This document shows positions 1 to 8,342 of a stretch of 64,000 nt of DNA, one piece after another. Position numbers and translations under genes: made by a program. The stretch is taken from NCBI RefSeq assembly GCF_019697375.1, contig NZ_JAHCDI010000004.1, positions 4,327,324-4,391,323 on the forward strand, in the 5' to 3' direction. The stretch's first letter is position 1. Each line of letters starts with the position of its first letter. The stretch comes from Micromonospora tarapacensis (GTDB lineage: Bacteria > Actinomycetota > Actinomycetes > Mycobacteriales > Micromonosporaceae). The notes below the pieces were generated by a model. The model did not search any database and was not told the DNA's origin. It saw only the letters and a program-made list of their open reading frames with translations.

Positions 1-207
1 GCGCGGGCACAGGTCGTACGCGTTCTGGTGGAACCGAGGACGACCACGGCTGTGGCCCAGGCACTGGGGCTTGCCAAGAGCACGGTCTCCCAGCATCTCG
101 CGGTGCTGACAGATGCCGGCTTCGTGTGGAAGCAGCGGCTCGGCGGCCGGGTCTTCTACCAACTGGACCGCAACGGCCTTGCGCTGCTCAGACAGCTCGG
201 TCTGTGA
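1..207 (+). CDS. C-terminal part of an ArsR-type winged-helix regulator (5' end outside window)
   Basis: The first 68 codons are open in frame 1 and end with TGA at 205-207. The product reads as the second half of a winged helix-turn-helix: a recognition-helix stretch of the form LGLAKSTVSQHLAVLTDAGF is followed by a wing segment (QRLGGRVFYQLDRNG) and a short leucine-rich end. This pattern is typical of ArsR-family DNA-binding proteins or the ArsR-like C-terminal domain of longer regulators. The start and any sensor domain lie before the window, so ligand and targets cannot be judged. It sits directly upstream of broken thioesterase and ATP-grasp sequences in an accessory region. Confidence 0.7.
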   Translation, partial: ARAQVVRVLVEPRTTTAVAQALGLAKSTVSQHLAVLTDAGFVWKQRLGGRVFYQLDRNGLALLRQLGL

Positions 208-349
208 GGTTCATGTGCTCCCGCGCCCGAAGCGTAGCTGTCGCGCTATTGATCTTGATCGTGACCTGCTCCGGCTCAGCTGTACTGAGTGGAAGGTCCG
301 TTCAGCGGAGGAGGCTTACGCGTGATCAGCCCCTCCATCGTGGGGCTGA

Positions 350-685
350 ACGCGACACGGGCTGCGGCTCGGCCTGCTGGATCACCCCGACTTCGTGAAG
401 GACCTCATGGACGGCATTCGAAGGGACTTAGTTCATGTCGATGACTACCTCGAGTCCGACCTGTCCGTACTCACCGCCCCTCTACACGTGTTCGGCGGGG
501 CCGGCAACGGTGTCACGCCAACCTCCGACGTTCCCGGGCGGGACCGCTGCGTCGGCGCGGGGTTCGGCATGACGCTGCTACCCGGCGACCACTCCTACCC
601 GACCAGCGAGGCCGGAAGGATGGCGGCGGCGGTACCCGGACTCGCGTACCGCCGGGCGGCCACGGCTGGTCAGGTGTGGTCATGA
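350..685 (+). pseudogene. Type II thioesterase remnant, 5'-truncated
   Basis: The frame opens just after a TGA at 347-349 and reads RLGLLDHPDFVKDLMDGIRRD and then a DDYLESDLSVL segment. It continues through a FGG turn to LLPGDHSY near residue 85. This is the C-terminal third of a type II (editing) thioesterase, which removes misprimed acyl groups from polyketide or nonribosomal peptide carrier proteins. The last His of the catalytic triad (GDH) is present, but the N-terminal half with the GxSxG serine is absent. No upstream start with a ribosome binding site is visible; the first possible start is GTG 395. A TTA codon lies in frame at 428-430. I read it as a relic of a lost biosynthetic cluster. 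The tail overlaps the next open frame by 10 bases. Confidence 0.65.
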
Positions 686-1095
686 AACGCTTCGTGGTTC
701 TCGGGCTCAGGTCTCTCCGGCGGCGGTGCTATCGGCCGCCCCCCGCCCCCGACTCTCGACCGTCCGACCCACTGGACGAGTTGATCGACGCCGAGGGGTG
801 GGCCCGCGGCGAGCACACCTCCGGCGAGGAGCACTCCCCGCACGCCGGACGGTCGTTCCACGTCGAGACGATGACCGAGAACGGCATGCACGACGTGGTC
901 AAGGTGACCGCGTCGAACCCACCCGGTGTCGGCGCTCCCCTCGCGGGCCTGTCCACCGAAGAGCTGGCCGCCGTGCGTTCGGTCGTACGCGCCGCGCTCG
1001 ACCTCACCGGGCACCAAACCGGTCGCGCCGTTACCGAGGTCGCTCTCACCGAAGCCGGTCCGCGCATCGTCGCGTTCCGGATCGAGCACACCTGA
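676..1095 (+). pseudogene. ATP-grasp ligase remnant (internally deleted)
   Basis: This 139-codon frame starts with a short strand-like MVMKRFVVLG and then jumps to sequence resembling the end of an ATP-grasp amino-acid ligase. RSFHVETMTENGMHDVVKVT matches the strand pattern usually seen as a 'sVEa...GrhrvvaVT' segment. RAALDLTGHQTGRAVTEVALTEAGPRIVAFRIEHT matches the 'aL.alGl..G..h.E...t..Gpr.vEi..R' segment. The central ATP-binding lysines and metal-binding E/N residues are missing, and the protein is about a third of normal length. A deletion between the first strand and the C-terminal lobe explains this best. It may be inactive; a short expressed fragment cannot be excluded. It lies 110 bp upstream of the 43-residue peptide gene. 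Confidence 0.5.
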
Positions 1096-1172
1096 CCTGT
1101 GCGGATGTCTCCTTACCGGGAGCAGGGCATCGGAGCGGGAACGATCCGGGACCGGACACCCGCATGTTGGTC

Positions 1173-4100
1173 TCACCAGCAGGCACGACCTAGCAGGGAG
1201 ACACCATGGGACGCAGGATCGCCGCTCTGATCGCCGCCGTTGCTGTCATCGCCGTCCTCAGCGCCGTCCACCACGACGGCGACGGCAACCATCCGCTCGC
1301 CGAGGACAAGGGCCTTACCATCATCATCGGGCAGTGAGCCCCGCGACCTGGACAACTCCGGGGCACGACGTCGGCTTTCGGGGACGCCGAGAGCCGTGAA
1401 CAGTGCCTCCGCCGCGGCCCAGTGGGGGCCCGCCGTCAACTCGTCGCCCAGGGCACGGGCCGCCATCGCCATCCCCCTCAGCGCATGGGCCTCCTCCATG
1501 CGGTAGCCGATGGCCGACGCCACCTCGCATGCCTGTACGTGCAGGGACAGCGCCTTGTCGTGGTCACCACAGGCCCCGAACAGTCGGCCGAGCATGTTCT
1601 TCACTTTGGCACGGCGCAGCGGTGACGCACTCCGCTCGACCAGGGTCTGTGCCTGGTCGGTGTATTCCCCGCAGGCCTCGGAATCCCCGCGTTGATTGGC
1701 GAGTATCGCCGACAGGGCGAGGGTGACCGCGGCCTGGCCGGGGTCCGTCCGCTCGTCGTACAACGTCCGCGCCTCGGCCAGGGAGCTTTCGGCCGCCGCC
1801 AGTTCGCCCATCCCGACCTGCGCCAGCGCGAGGTCGGTGAGGGCGACGAGTTCCGTCTCGTGCCGGCCGGCTTGCCGGGCCAGCGTGATGGCCCGCCGGG
1901 CGGTGCCGGAGGCCTCCGCGTAACGGCCCCACTGCTCGTACAGCGCGCTCAGCACGGTGAGGCTCTCGGCCTCCGCGCAGGGCGTACCCAGCTCGCGCTC
2001 CAGGGCGACGGCCGCCTCCAGATGGCCCAGTGCCTGATCGAACTGCCCTCGCATGCTCTGGTGCAGACCGAGGGCGCCCTCGCTGTGCGCCTCGGTGGGG
2101 CGGTCTTCCGCGACCACTGCCAGATCCCGGCCCTCACGCGCCGCGCTGACGCCCTCCTCGTGCAGGCCCAGCTTCCAGCAGGCCACACTAAGATTGGAGA
2201 GGCAGATGCTGAGCAGCCCGGCCTCGCCGATCCGGCGGGCGGCGGCCACCGCGGTGCGGCTGACCCGCCTGAACTCATGCAGGCTGCCCCGGAGGTTGAA
2301 GTAGAAGGCCAAGTTGCGGACGAGGAACACCACGTGCCGGTCCAGGGATTCTCGCTCGGCGAGGTCGATGACCGAGACGAGGGTGACGTCCTCCCGCGCG
2401 AACCACGCCTGCGCGTCGTCTGCCTGGCGGAAGCTGGGCAGCGAAGCCGCAGACCGGGGCAGCCCGGTGGGGCGTTCGCCGCGGCCGGGGAAGAGGACCG
2501 CGCAGGCCGCTTCGCTAGCCGCCAGATAATAGTCGACCAGCCGCCCGGCGAGGGCCGGTCCGCTCTGCTTCGGCATCCGGTCGTACAGGCTGAGGGCGAA
2601 GCTGCGCACCAGGTTGTGGTAGGCGTACAGACCCACGTCCGGCTGTTGAAGCAGGTGCACGTCCAGCAACTTCTCTAGCCGGTCCTCGGTCTCGCGGACG
2701 TCGAGTCCGAGCAGGGCCGCGGCGGAGAAGACGTCGACGGCACGGCCGGGATGGACGGACAGCAGCAGGAACAGGGAGCGGCAGTCAGCGGCCAATCCCT
2801 GGTAGGACAGGCGCAGGGTGGTGGCCACGCCACGCTCGCCGGAGTTGAGCTCGTCCAGCTTGTACGTCTCGTCGCGCAGCCGCTCGACCATGTAGCGCAG
2901 CGACCACGACGGCCGGTTGCGCAGCCGTGCGGCGGCGATCCGCAGCGCCAGCGGGAGGTGGCCGCAGAGTCGGACCAGCTCGGCTGTCTCCGACTGCTCG
3001 GCGGCGGTCCGCTCGGCGCCGAGGACCTCCGCGATAAGGCTCGTGCTCTCCTCGGGCGCCATCACGCCGATGGAGATCCACTTCGCGCCGTCCAGGTCCA
3101 CCAGTCGGGCCCGACTGGTAACGATCACCAGACAGTCGGGGGATCTCGGCAGCAGGCCGATCACCACGGGGACATCCGCGGCGTTGTCCAGCAGGATCAG
3201 CATCCGCTTTCCGGACAGCTCCGATTGCCACACCGCCGCCCGTCCCGGTACGTCGTCGGGGATGCGCTCCTCCGGCACACGCGCGGCGCGCAGCAGGATC
3301 TCCAGCGCGGCGGCCGTGGTGACCGGTTGTTCGTAGGGGGCGTGGCCGCGTAGGTCGATGTAGAGCTGCCCGTCGGGGAACTCGTCGGCGAGCCGATGGG
3401 CGGCGCGTACGGCCAGCGAGGTCTTGCCGGAGCCGCCCATTCCGTCGAGGGCCACGATCCGGGTGTGCTGGCCCCGCTTGCGCACACTCGCCGTAATCTG
3501 ACTCAGCTCCCGTTCCCGGCCGACGAAGTCGGCCAGGTCGTAGGGAAGGTTACGGGGCGGATCGGCGGGCGCGGCGGTCGGCGGCTCGATGGGGGCGGGC
3601 GCCGCCAGTGAGGGGTGCTCGCGCAGCATGTTTTCGTACAGTCGGCCCAGCGCCGGGCCGGGGTCGATCCCCAGCTTCTCGACCAGGCGCTCCCGGACTT
3701 TGCCGTATTCGTCCAAGGCATCCGCGCGGCGTCCGGAGCGATACAGCGCCAGCAGCAACTGGCCACACAGCGTCTCGCGCAGTGGGAACCGACCGACATA
3801 TCCGCGCAGTTCGCTGATCAGCTCCGCGGTCTCGCCGAGCGACAGCCGCAGTTCGAAGTACCGCTCGACGGCGGCCATGTGACGCTCGCCCAGCAGCACC
3901 GTGGCGGTCTCGATCACCGGGCCGTCCAGCCCTGACAGCGCTGGCCCGCGCCACAACGCGAGCCCGGCGCCCAGCGCCTCGGCCGCCTCCCGCGGCTGCC
4001 CGCTCGCCGCCAGCTCCTTGCCCTGGTCCAACCAGCCGGTGAACTCATGCAGGTCAAGCTGGGTCGGCGTCACCACGGCCGTGTAACCGGGCCCGTCGGT

Positions 4101-4367
4101 GACGAGTACCTGACCGCCCTCGGGAATCCGGCTGCGCAGATTGGCCACGCTCTTACGGATCTGATGGGCTCCCGTGGCGGGTGGGTCCTCACCCCACGCG
4201 GCCTCCATCAGCCTCGGTACGGGGAGCATGTGACCGGCGTCGAGCAGCAGCGTGGCGAGGACCCGGCGCTGGATCGGGCCGCCGAGTTCGAGCCGGACGC
4301 CGCCGGACCATGCCTCGAGCGGACCCAGGATGTTGAACCGCAGGCCGCCACCGTCCATACCCGCCAT
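1173..4367 (-). CDS. SARP-type regulator with BTAD, NB-ARC ATPase and TPR domains (AfsR-like)
   Basis: The product is a 1,064-residue regulator. An OmpR-type winged helix covers roughly residues 9-100 (LRFNILGPLEAW...). A bacterial transcriptional activation domain follows at about 105-250, ending LGIDPGPALGRLYENML. The NB-ARC ATPase has a Walker A GMGGSGKT near residue 315, Walker B KRMLILLDNAAD, and the GHLPLALRIAA motif. Tetratricopeptide repeats run from about 690 to 1000. I chose ATG 4367 because GGGAGG lies eight bases upstream; an upstream ATG would add 29 residues. A TATAAT-like -10 lies at 4421-4426, about 15 bp from the IS remnant. Proteins of this type activate antibiotic clusters. 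The last 55 or so codons are low in complexity and overlap the antisense peptide gene, so the functional end may be earlier. Confidence 0.85.
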   Translation of the reverse strand: MAGMDGGGLRFNILGPLEAWSGGVRLELGGPIQRRVLATLLLDAGHMLPVPRLMEAAWGEDPPATGAHQIRKSVANLRSRIPEGGQVLVTDGPGYTAVVTPTQLDLHEFTGWLDQGKELAASGQPREAAEALGAGLALWRGPALSGLDGPVIETATVLLGERHMAAVERYFELRLSLGETAELISELRGYVGRFPLRETLCGQLLLALYRSGRRADALDEYGKVRERLVEKLGIDPGPALGRLYENMLREHPSLAAPAPIEPPTAAPADPPRNLPYDLADFVGRERELSQITASVRKRGQHTRIVALDGMGGSGKTSLAVRAAHRLADEFPDGQLYIDLRGHAPYEQPVTTAAALEILLRAARVPEERIPDDVPGRAAVWQSELSGKRMLILLDNAADVPVVIGLLPRSPDCLVIVTSRARLVDLDGAKWISIGVMAPEESTSLIAEVLGAERTAAEQSETAELVRLCGHLPLALRIAAARLRNRPSWSLRYMVERLRDETYKLDELNSGERGVATTLRLSYQGLAADCRSLFLLLSVHPGRAVDVFSAAALLGLDVRETEDRLEKLLDVHLLQQPDVGLYAYHNLVRSFALSLYDRMPKQSGPALAGRLVDYYLAASEAACAVLFPGRGERPTGLPRSAASLPSFRQADDAQAWFAREDVTLVSVIDLAERESLDRHVVFLVRNLAFYFNLRGSLHEFRRVSRTAVAAARRIGEAGLLSICLSNLSVACWKLGLHEEGVSAAREGRDLAVVAEDRPTEAHSEGALGLHQSMRGQFDQALGHLEAAVALERELGTPCAEAESLTVLSALYEQWGRYAEASGTARRAITLARQAGRHETELVALTDLALAQVGMGELAAAESSLAEARTLYDERTDPGQAAVTLALSAILANQRGDSEACGEYTDQAQTLVERSASPLRRAKVKNMLGRLFGACGDHDKALSLHVQACEVASAIGYRMEEAHALRGMAMAARALGDELTAGPHWAAAEALFTALGVPESRRRAPELSRSRGSLPDDDGKALVLGERMVAVAVVVDGAEDGDDSNGGDQSGDPASHGVSLLGRACW
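1206..1337 (+). CDS. Small secreted-type peptide, 43 aa, antisense to the SARP gene 3' end
   Basis: ATG at 1206 is preceded by a good ribosome binding site (CAGGGAG, 1194-1200). The product has a basic start (MGRR), a hydrophobic helix of about 17 residues (IAALIAAVAVIAVLSAV), a polar linker rich in His, Asp and Gly, and a hydrophobic C-terminus ending LTIIIGQ. It therefore looks like a signal-peptide-bearing pro-peptide. About 37 of 43 codons end in G or C, as expected for a coding frame here. The whole gene lies inside the last codons of the oppositely oriented SARP/TPR regulator gene. By analogy with TPR receptors paired with small exported pro-peptides (RRNPP systems of Firmicutes), I infer a candidate signalling peptide. 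A modified (RiPP) precursor is the main alternative because an ATP-grasp remnant lies upstream. Confidence 0.55.
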   Translation: MGRRIAALIAAVAVIAVLSAVHHDGDGNHPLAEDKGLTIIIGQ

Positions 4368-4440
4368 CCGCAAACCTCCCCCGTGAAGCATCAACGAAGC
4401 GAGCCCTCCTCGGATATGCGGATTATAAGACACCCTTGAA

Positions 4441-5147
4441 TGAGCCACTTTCATCCTGCCTAGCGGTTCGCTTCGACGTGGTGCAGGGCCAGGATGGCTT
4501 GCACGACCGCGGTGGCTCGCCGTGGACAGCAGCGCAGCTTGACCAGGATCTATTAGGTTTTGAGCGTGGCGATCGCTCGTTCTCCGCGGGCGCGGATCGT
4601 CGCGTGGACCCGGTTCACGGCCTTCTGCCTGCCTGACAGCCTCGGCCGGAAGCGGCGCCGCTTGAACGGAGTGCGCACGCTGCCACGGGCGGTCGGTCGG
4701 GATCAGCGTGCCGTCCAGGATCGCCTACGCCAGCAGCCGGATGCGTCGCATGGCGGTGTCCAGGTCGTCGGCGGCCGAGCTGAGCAGCGCTATCGCCTTC
4801 CGGATGTAGCGCCCGGCGGTGGCGACGCCGATCTCGAACCCGGCCGCGAGTCGGGTGTAGGTGTCGCCGTTACGCCGGTGGGCAAGGGCGAGCAGCGCCT
4901 GCCGGCCGGGCTCGAGGCCCCGCCACCGGGATCGGCGTTGCTTAGGGTGGTCACGGATGCGTGCGGCGAGGTGGTTCAGGGTCCGGCTGGACAACGGAAT
5001 CGTGGCGGGGCAGGACAGCATGGCGAGGCTCCCGGTCGGGGCTTCGAGTCCTGGTCGACAGCTGTCCTACCTGGAGCCTCGCACCCATCGATCACCGAGC
5101 CTGCCACACCCCGTCCCGAGCTGCAAGATCAGCTTGGAACAGGCTCA
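4441..5147 (-). mobile_element. Degenerate IS5-type insertion sequence
   Basis: Imperfect terminal inverted repeats frame this element. The right end reads TGAGCCACTTTCATCCTGC at 4441-4459. The left end, read on the minus strand from 5147, begins TGAGCCTGTTCCAAGCTGA. Twelve or so of the first 17 bases agree. Between them is a broken transposase gene. The element is about 0.7 kb, shorter than intact relatives, because the middle of the transposase is deleted. No clear target duplication is visible. It sits immediately upstream of the SARP promoter region and separates it from the XRE/StrR-like pair. Confidence 0.65.
4464..5021 (-). pseudogene. Transposase of IS5/DDE-4 type, internally deleted and frameshifted
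   Basis: The minus-strand frame starts at ATG 5021 (MLSCPATIPLSSRTLNHLAA) and continues with RWRGLEPGRQALLALAHRRNGDTYTRLAAGFEIGVATAGRYIRKAI, the helix-turn-helix-bearing N-terminus of this transposase group. It stops at 4725. The following bases still encode AILDGTLIPTDR, containing the first catalytic Asp. A sudden jump leads, in another frame, to RTPFKRRRFRP, QKAVNRVHA, IRARGERAIATLKT and LRCCPRRATAVVQAILALHH, the normal C-terminal end. The central DDE segment is therefore lost and extra stops are present. It cannot be active on its own. Confidence 0.75.
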
Positions 5148-5276
5148 ATGATTTGGTACCAGCCCGGGATGAGAACGGGAACGAGGCGGCGCAGACTCCG
5201 AACTGCGGACGAGTCCTCGAATACGGCCGGTAACCGCCGACAGCGGCGAGTCCGTCCGCTCCGGAGGTGTATCGAT

Positions 5277-5723
5277 GTGATCAACCATTCTCTGGTCAGA
5301 CCTCGCCTGCTACGCAGCCGCACCCAGGAGAAACTCTCCGAGCGCTCAGGCGTCAGTGTCCGGACCATCCGCAATTTCGAACGCGGACTGATCCTCAAAC
5401 CTCGCCGCAGCTCCGTCGACATGCTGCTGGGGATATTCGACCCCGACCTGTGCCGACAGCCGCAGGAGCAGTCGACAGGAGAGCGAGGTGCGGCAATTCG
5501 GCAATTTTGTGACCGCCCGTCAGATGGTGGTCGTCCGGGCCGGGCCGGACCGGCACGTCGCGGGTCTGCCAGGAAGCGTGATCCCGGACCGATTAGGAAG
5601 GCCGGGCCGCATAACGAACATCTCTACAAAAAACTGAGGATCGACCGAGCGTGTATAAGTCGTGAGGCGGAGAGTTGTGCGCTGCCGTGCGGAGGTCGAT
5701 TGACGAGGGGAATGCAGCCTTGA
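5277..5723 (+). CDS. Small XRE-type helix-turn-helix protein
   Basis: GTG 5277 has GGAGG at 5263-5267, a nine-base spacing. The 148-residue product carries one recognisable domain near its N-terminus: LRSRTQEKLSERSGVSVRTI, then RNFERGLILKPRRSSVDMLLGIF. This is the helix-turn-helix found at the front of XRE regulators and of XRE/NB-ARC/TPR activators. The rest (Arg/Pro/Gly-rich, ending LYKKLRIDRACISREAE...) is not recognised. Its stop TGA (5721-5723) overlaps the TTG start of the StrR-like gene, so the two are probably translationally coupled. It may be a small regulator or a truncated relic of a larger one. Codon use is less GC-biased than in the core genes. Confidence 0.6.
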   Translation: MINHSLVRPRLLRSRTQEKLSERSGVSVRTIRNFERGLILKPRRSSVDMLLGIFDPDLCRQPQEQSTGERGAAIRQFCDRPSDGGRPGRAGPARRGSARKRDPGPIRKAGPHNEHLYKKLRIDRACISREAESCALPCGGRLTRGMQP

Positions 5724-6832
5724 ATCAGGTTGATGCGATGTCGACATCAGCTCTCCACGAAGACCCGATGCCCCCGGCCGACGGTGGCGCAATCGACGAG
5801 TTCCCTGCAGGGCGGGGGCCCTGGGTTGTCCAGCTGGCCAGCCTCTCGCTCGGTCGGTCTCCACGCCTTGGCGGAGCAGACGAGGAGCATGTAGCGCGCC
5901 TCGCGGAGGTCGACGGTGAACTCCCGCCGATCATCGTGGACCGGCGGACGATGCAAGTGGTCGACGGTGCCCATCGATTCATGGCCGCGGTGCTCAATGG
6001 GAAGGCATCCATCAGCGTCGAGTTCTTCGACGGCACCGCCGAAGACGCCTTCCTCCGCGCCGTCGAGGCGAATGTGACGCATGGCCTCCCGCTGTCGCGC
6101 GCCGAACGGCGCGCCGCCGCGGCACGCATCATCGCGTCTCACGCCGAGATGTCCGATCGGGCGATCGCCAAGGTCGTCGGCATGGCGGCCAAGATCGTTG
6201 CAGAGATACGGCACGCGGCCCAGCACGTGTCGTCGCTGCCGGCCGCTCGGGTGGGGCGAGACGGTAGATCCCGGCCGTCGAGCACAGTGGAAGGCCGGCT
6301 CAAGGCCGCCGAGCTGCTGGCGGACCAACCACAGTCATCGCTGCGAGAGGTGGCAAAGAGTTCTGGGATATCGCCGAGCACGGTGGGCGATGTGCGCCGC
6401 CGGCTGGCACGAGGCGAAAATCCGGTGAGCCAAGCGCACGCGTCCGACGAGAGCCGCCGACCGGATCCGCCCCGGTCACTCCGGCCAGCAGCAACGCCGG
6501 AAGCCCGGGTGTCGCCAGCCCGGCGCCGCTTGGAGTCGCGCCCGCTGCAGGCCGCGCTGCCGACGGTGGCCGATCCGGCCAGCGTCGTCACCAGGCTCGC
6601 CCATGACCCCTCCCTGCGCTACAACCAGGCCGGACGCCAGCTTCTGCGATTGTTGCAGGCGAACGCGTCGAGCCTGCTGGAATCGGCCTCTCTCGCCTCG
6701 GCGGTGCCTTCATACAGTGTGCCCATCATGGCGCAACTCGCGCGGCGGTACGCGCAGCTGTGGGACGACTTCGCTCAGGAACTGGAAGGGTCCGCTCGTC
6801 TCATGCCCGAGAGCAGAGTGAGGGGTGCGTAG
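5720..6832 (+). CDS. StrR/ParB-like pathway regulator
   Basis: This 370-residue protein has a ParB-like N-terminal fold. LASLSLGRSPRLGGADEEHV is followed by a LAEVDGELPPIIVDRRTMQVVDGAHRFMAA block, VEFFDGTAEDAFLRAVEANVTHGLPLS and AERRAAAARII. A helix-turn-helix pair follows (SDRAIAKVVGMAAKIVAEI, and later SLREVAKSSGISPSTVGDVRRRL). This is the layout of StrR-type activators of aminoglycoside and other antibiotic clusters. The C-terminal 110 residues (SLRYNQAGRQLLRLLQANAS...) are less conserved. TTG 5720 is preferred because GAGGGG (5705-5710) is nine bases upstream and the start overlaps the stop of the XRE gene as TTGA. ATG 5738 and GTG 5675 are alternatives. It probably controls the lost or flanking biosynthetic genes, perhaps the amidohydrolase and alaS. 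Confidence 0.8.
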   Translation: MNQVDAMSTSALHEDPMPPADGGAIDEFPAGRGPWVVQLASLSLGRSPRLGGADEEHVARLAEVDGELPPIIVDRRTMQVVDGAHRFMAAVLNGKASISVEFFDGTAEDAFLRAVEANVTHGLPLSRAERRAAAARIIASHAEMSDRAIAKVVGMAAKIVAEIRHAAQHVSSLPAARVGRDGRSRPSSTVEGRLKAAELLADQPQSSLREVAKSSGISPSTVGDVRRRLARGENPVSQAHASDESRRPDPPRSLRPAATPEARVSPARRRLESRPLQAALPTVADPASVVTRLAHDPSLRYNQAGRQLLRLLQANASSLLESASLASAVPSYSVPIMAQLARRYAQLWDDFAQELEGSARLMPESRVRGA

Positions 6833-6906
6833 CTCTCCGATGTCCGGCATCGCCGGTGGAAATTCCGAGTGACTCCGACATGGCATGGGGAATGGGTGCG
6901 GATCCG

Positions 6907-8334
6907 ATGACTGAAACGTCCGATACTCTGCATCCGACGATCTCTTCGGAGGGGGAGGCCCATCTCGGTCAGCAGGATGCCGGTTTCCTGATCCGCGGCA
7001 AGTACGTCCTCACATCGTCCGAGCCCGAGATGGTCTCGGATGGCGCCGTGCGAGTGGTGGGCGACACGATCGCAGACGTCGGGTCGTTCGCAGATCTGTC
7101 CGGCAGGTTTCCTTCCTGTGCCGTTCTTGGCGGGCCCGACGATATCGTCACTCCCGGGTTCATCAACACTCACGGGCACTTCTCCGAAGCCCTCGTGACG
7201 GGAATCGCGGAGGACTACGCTCTCGGCGACTGGCTTCGGGTCCTGATCGACGCCGTCGCCCCCCGCCTCGACCGGGAAAGTGCCTTCATCGGTACGCTGC
7301 TCGGCGGTGTTCAGATGCTGAGGACCGGGATCACGCTGACGAACGACATGTTCGTCTGCGACCCGAGGACGACTCCCGTCACGCCCGGAGTCGTCCAGGG
7401 CCTAGAGGAACTGGGCCTGAAGGGCATCGTCTCCTACGGCGCGAGTGACCGGCGGTCAGGGACTGCGGTGGAGGGCGTGTTCGCCGAACATGCCGCGCTA
7501 CGTGAGGCCGCGGCCGGCAGCACGCTGTGCCGGTTCCGCGTCGGTATAGCGACGGTGGCCGCGCAATCCCCGTCGATGTTCGCGCGGTCGGTTGACTTCG
7601 CATCGTCGCATGGGGACGCAGTTCACATTCACCTTCATGAGTCACGAGAGGAGATCGCGTTCATCCGGGAGTCCCGGCACATGAGCCCGATCGCGTACTG
7701 CGCGCAGAACGGGCTGTTCGATTCGCCGACACTCGCCGCACACTGCGTCTGGCTCGCGGACGCCGACATCCGTCTCCTGGCGTCGTACGGCGTCGGCGTA
7801 GCGTACAACCCGGTATCGAACATGATCCTCGCATCGGGGGTGTGCCCGGTCGCACGGCTGCGCGCTAGTGGGATCAAGGTCGGGCTCGGGGTCGACGGCC
7901 CGGCCAGCAACGACCGCCAGGACATGTTGGAAACGATCAAGACCGGCGTCCTCCTCCAACGTCTGGATCAGCTCGACCCCGCCGCGCTGACCGCGCGTGC
8001 GGTCCTCCGCATGGCGACCATCGAAGGTGCCGCCGCGCTGAACCTGGACAACGCGGTCGGTTCACTTGACCCCGGAAAGGCCGCTGACCTGGTTGTCTTC
8101 GACGGTGGCTCACCAGCCCTCGCCAATGTCCACGACCCGTTTCAGGCGATCGTCTACTGTGCGGGAGCTCGCGAGGTGAAGGACGTCTGGGTGGCGGGAC
8201 AGCGACGGGTCGCCGACGGCGAGCTGCTGGGCGTCGACGTGCCCGCTCTGGTGCGGGAGTCGCGCAAGCTGGCCCGATGCCTGGCTCAGCGGGCCGATCT
8301 CGGGGCACTGTCGGTGCTCGCGGCACCGGGCTGA
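6907..8334 (+). CDS. Amidohydrolase of the ATZ/TRZ (MtaD-like) family
   Basis: The product, 475 residues from ATG 6907, is a metal-dependent TIM-barrel amidohydrolase. Metal ligands are visible as GFINTHGH (HxH), VHIHLHESREE, AAHCVW and GLGVDGPASND. An N-terminal beta-sandwich (FLIRGKYVLTSSEPEMVSDGAVRVVGDTIADVG) and its C-terminal return (GSLDPGKAADLVVFDG) complete the fold. Relatives deaminate adenosine-type nucleosides such as 5'-methylthioadenosine or S-adenosylhomocysteine, or hydrolyse triazines and guanine; the exact substrate is open. ATG 6880 and 6892 are also in frame and no strong ribosome binding site decides between them. It lies 75 bp downstream of the StrR-like gene on the same strand, so an operon is likely. 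An adenine-nucleoside role would fit a nucleoside-antibiotic setting, but that is inference. Confidence 0.8.
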   Translation: MTETSDTLHPTISSEGEAHLGQQDAGFLIRGKYVLTSSEPEMVSDGAVRVVGDTIADVGSFADLSGRFPSCAVLGGPDDIVTPGFINTHGHFSEALVTGIAEDYALGDWLRVLIDAVAPRLDRESAFIGTLLGGVQMLRTGITLTNDMFVCDPRTTPVTPGVVQGLEELGLKGIVSYGASDRRSGTAVEGVFAEHAALREAAAGSTLCRFRVGIATVAAQSPSMFARSVDFASSHGDAVHIHLHESREEIAFIRESRHMSPIAYCAQNGLFDSPTLAAHCVWLADADIRLLASYGVGVAYNPVSNMILASGVCPVARLRASGIKVGLGVDGPASNDRQDMLETIKTGVLLQRLDQLDPAALTARAVLRMATIEGAAALNLDNAVGSLDPGKAADLVVFDGGSPALANVHDPFQAIVYCAGAREVKDVWVAGQRRVADGELLGVDVPALVRESRKLARCLAQRADLGALSVLAAPG

Positions 8335-8342
8335 GAAGGAAG

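Noticed and set aside
213..398. 61-codon frame starting MCSRARSVAVALLILIVTCS
   Set aside because: It has a signal-like start and a GAGG three bases before ATG, but the rest is Arg-rich and overlaps the thioesterase remnant in another frame; too little support for a gene.
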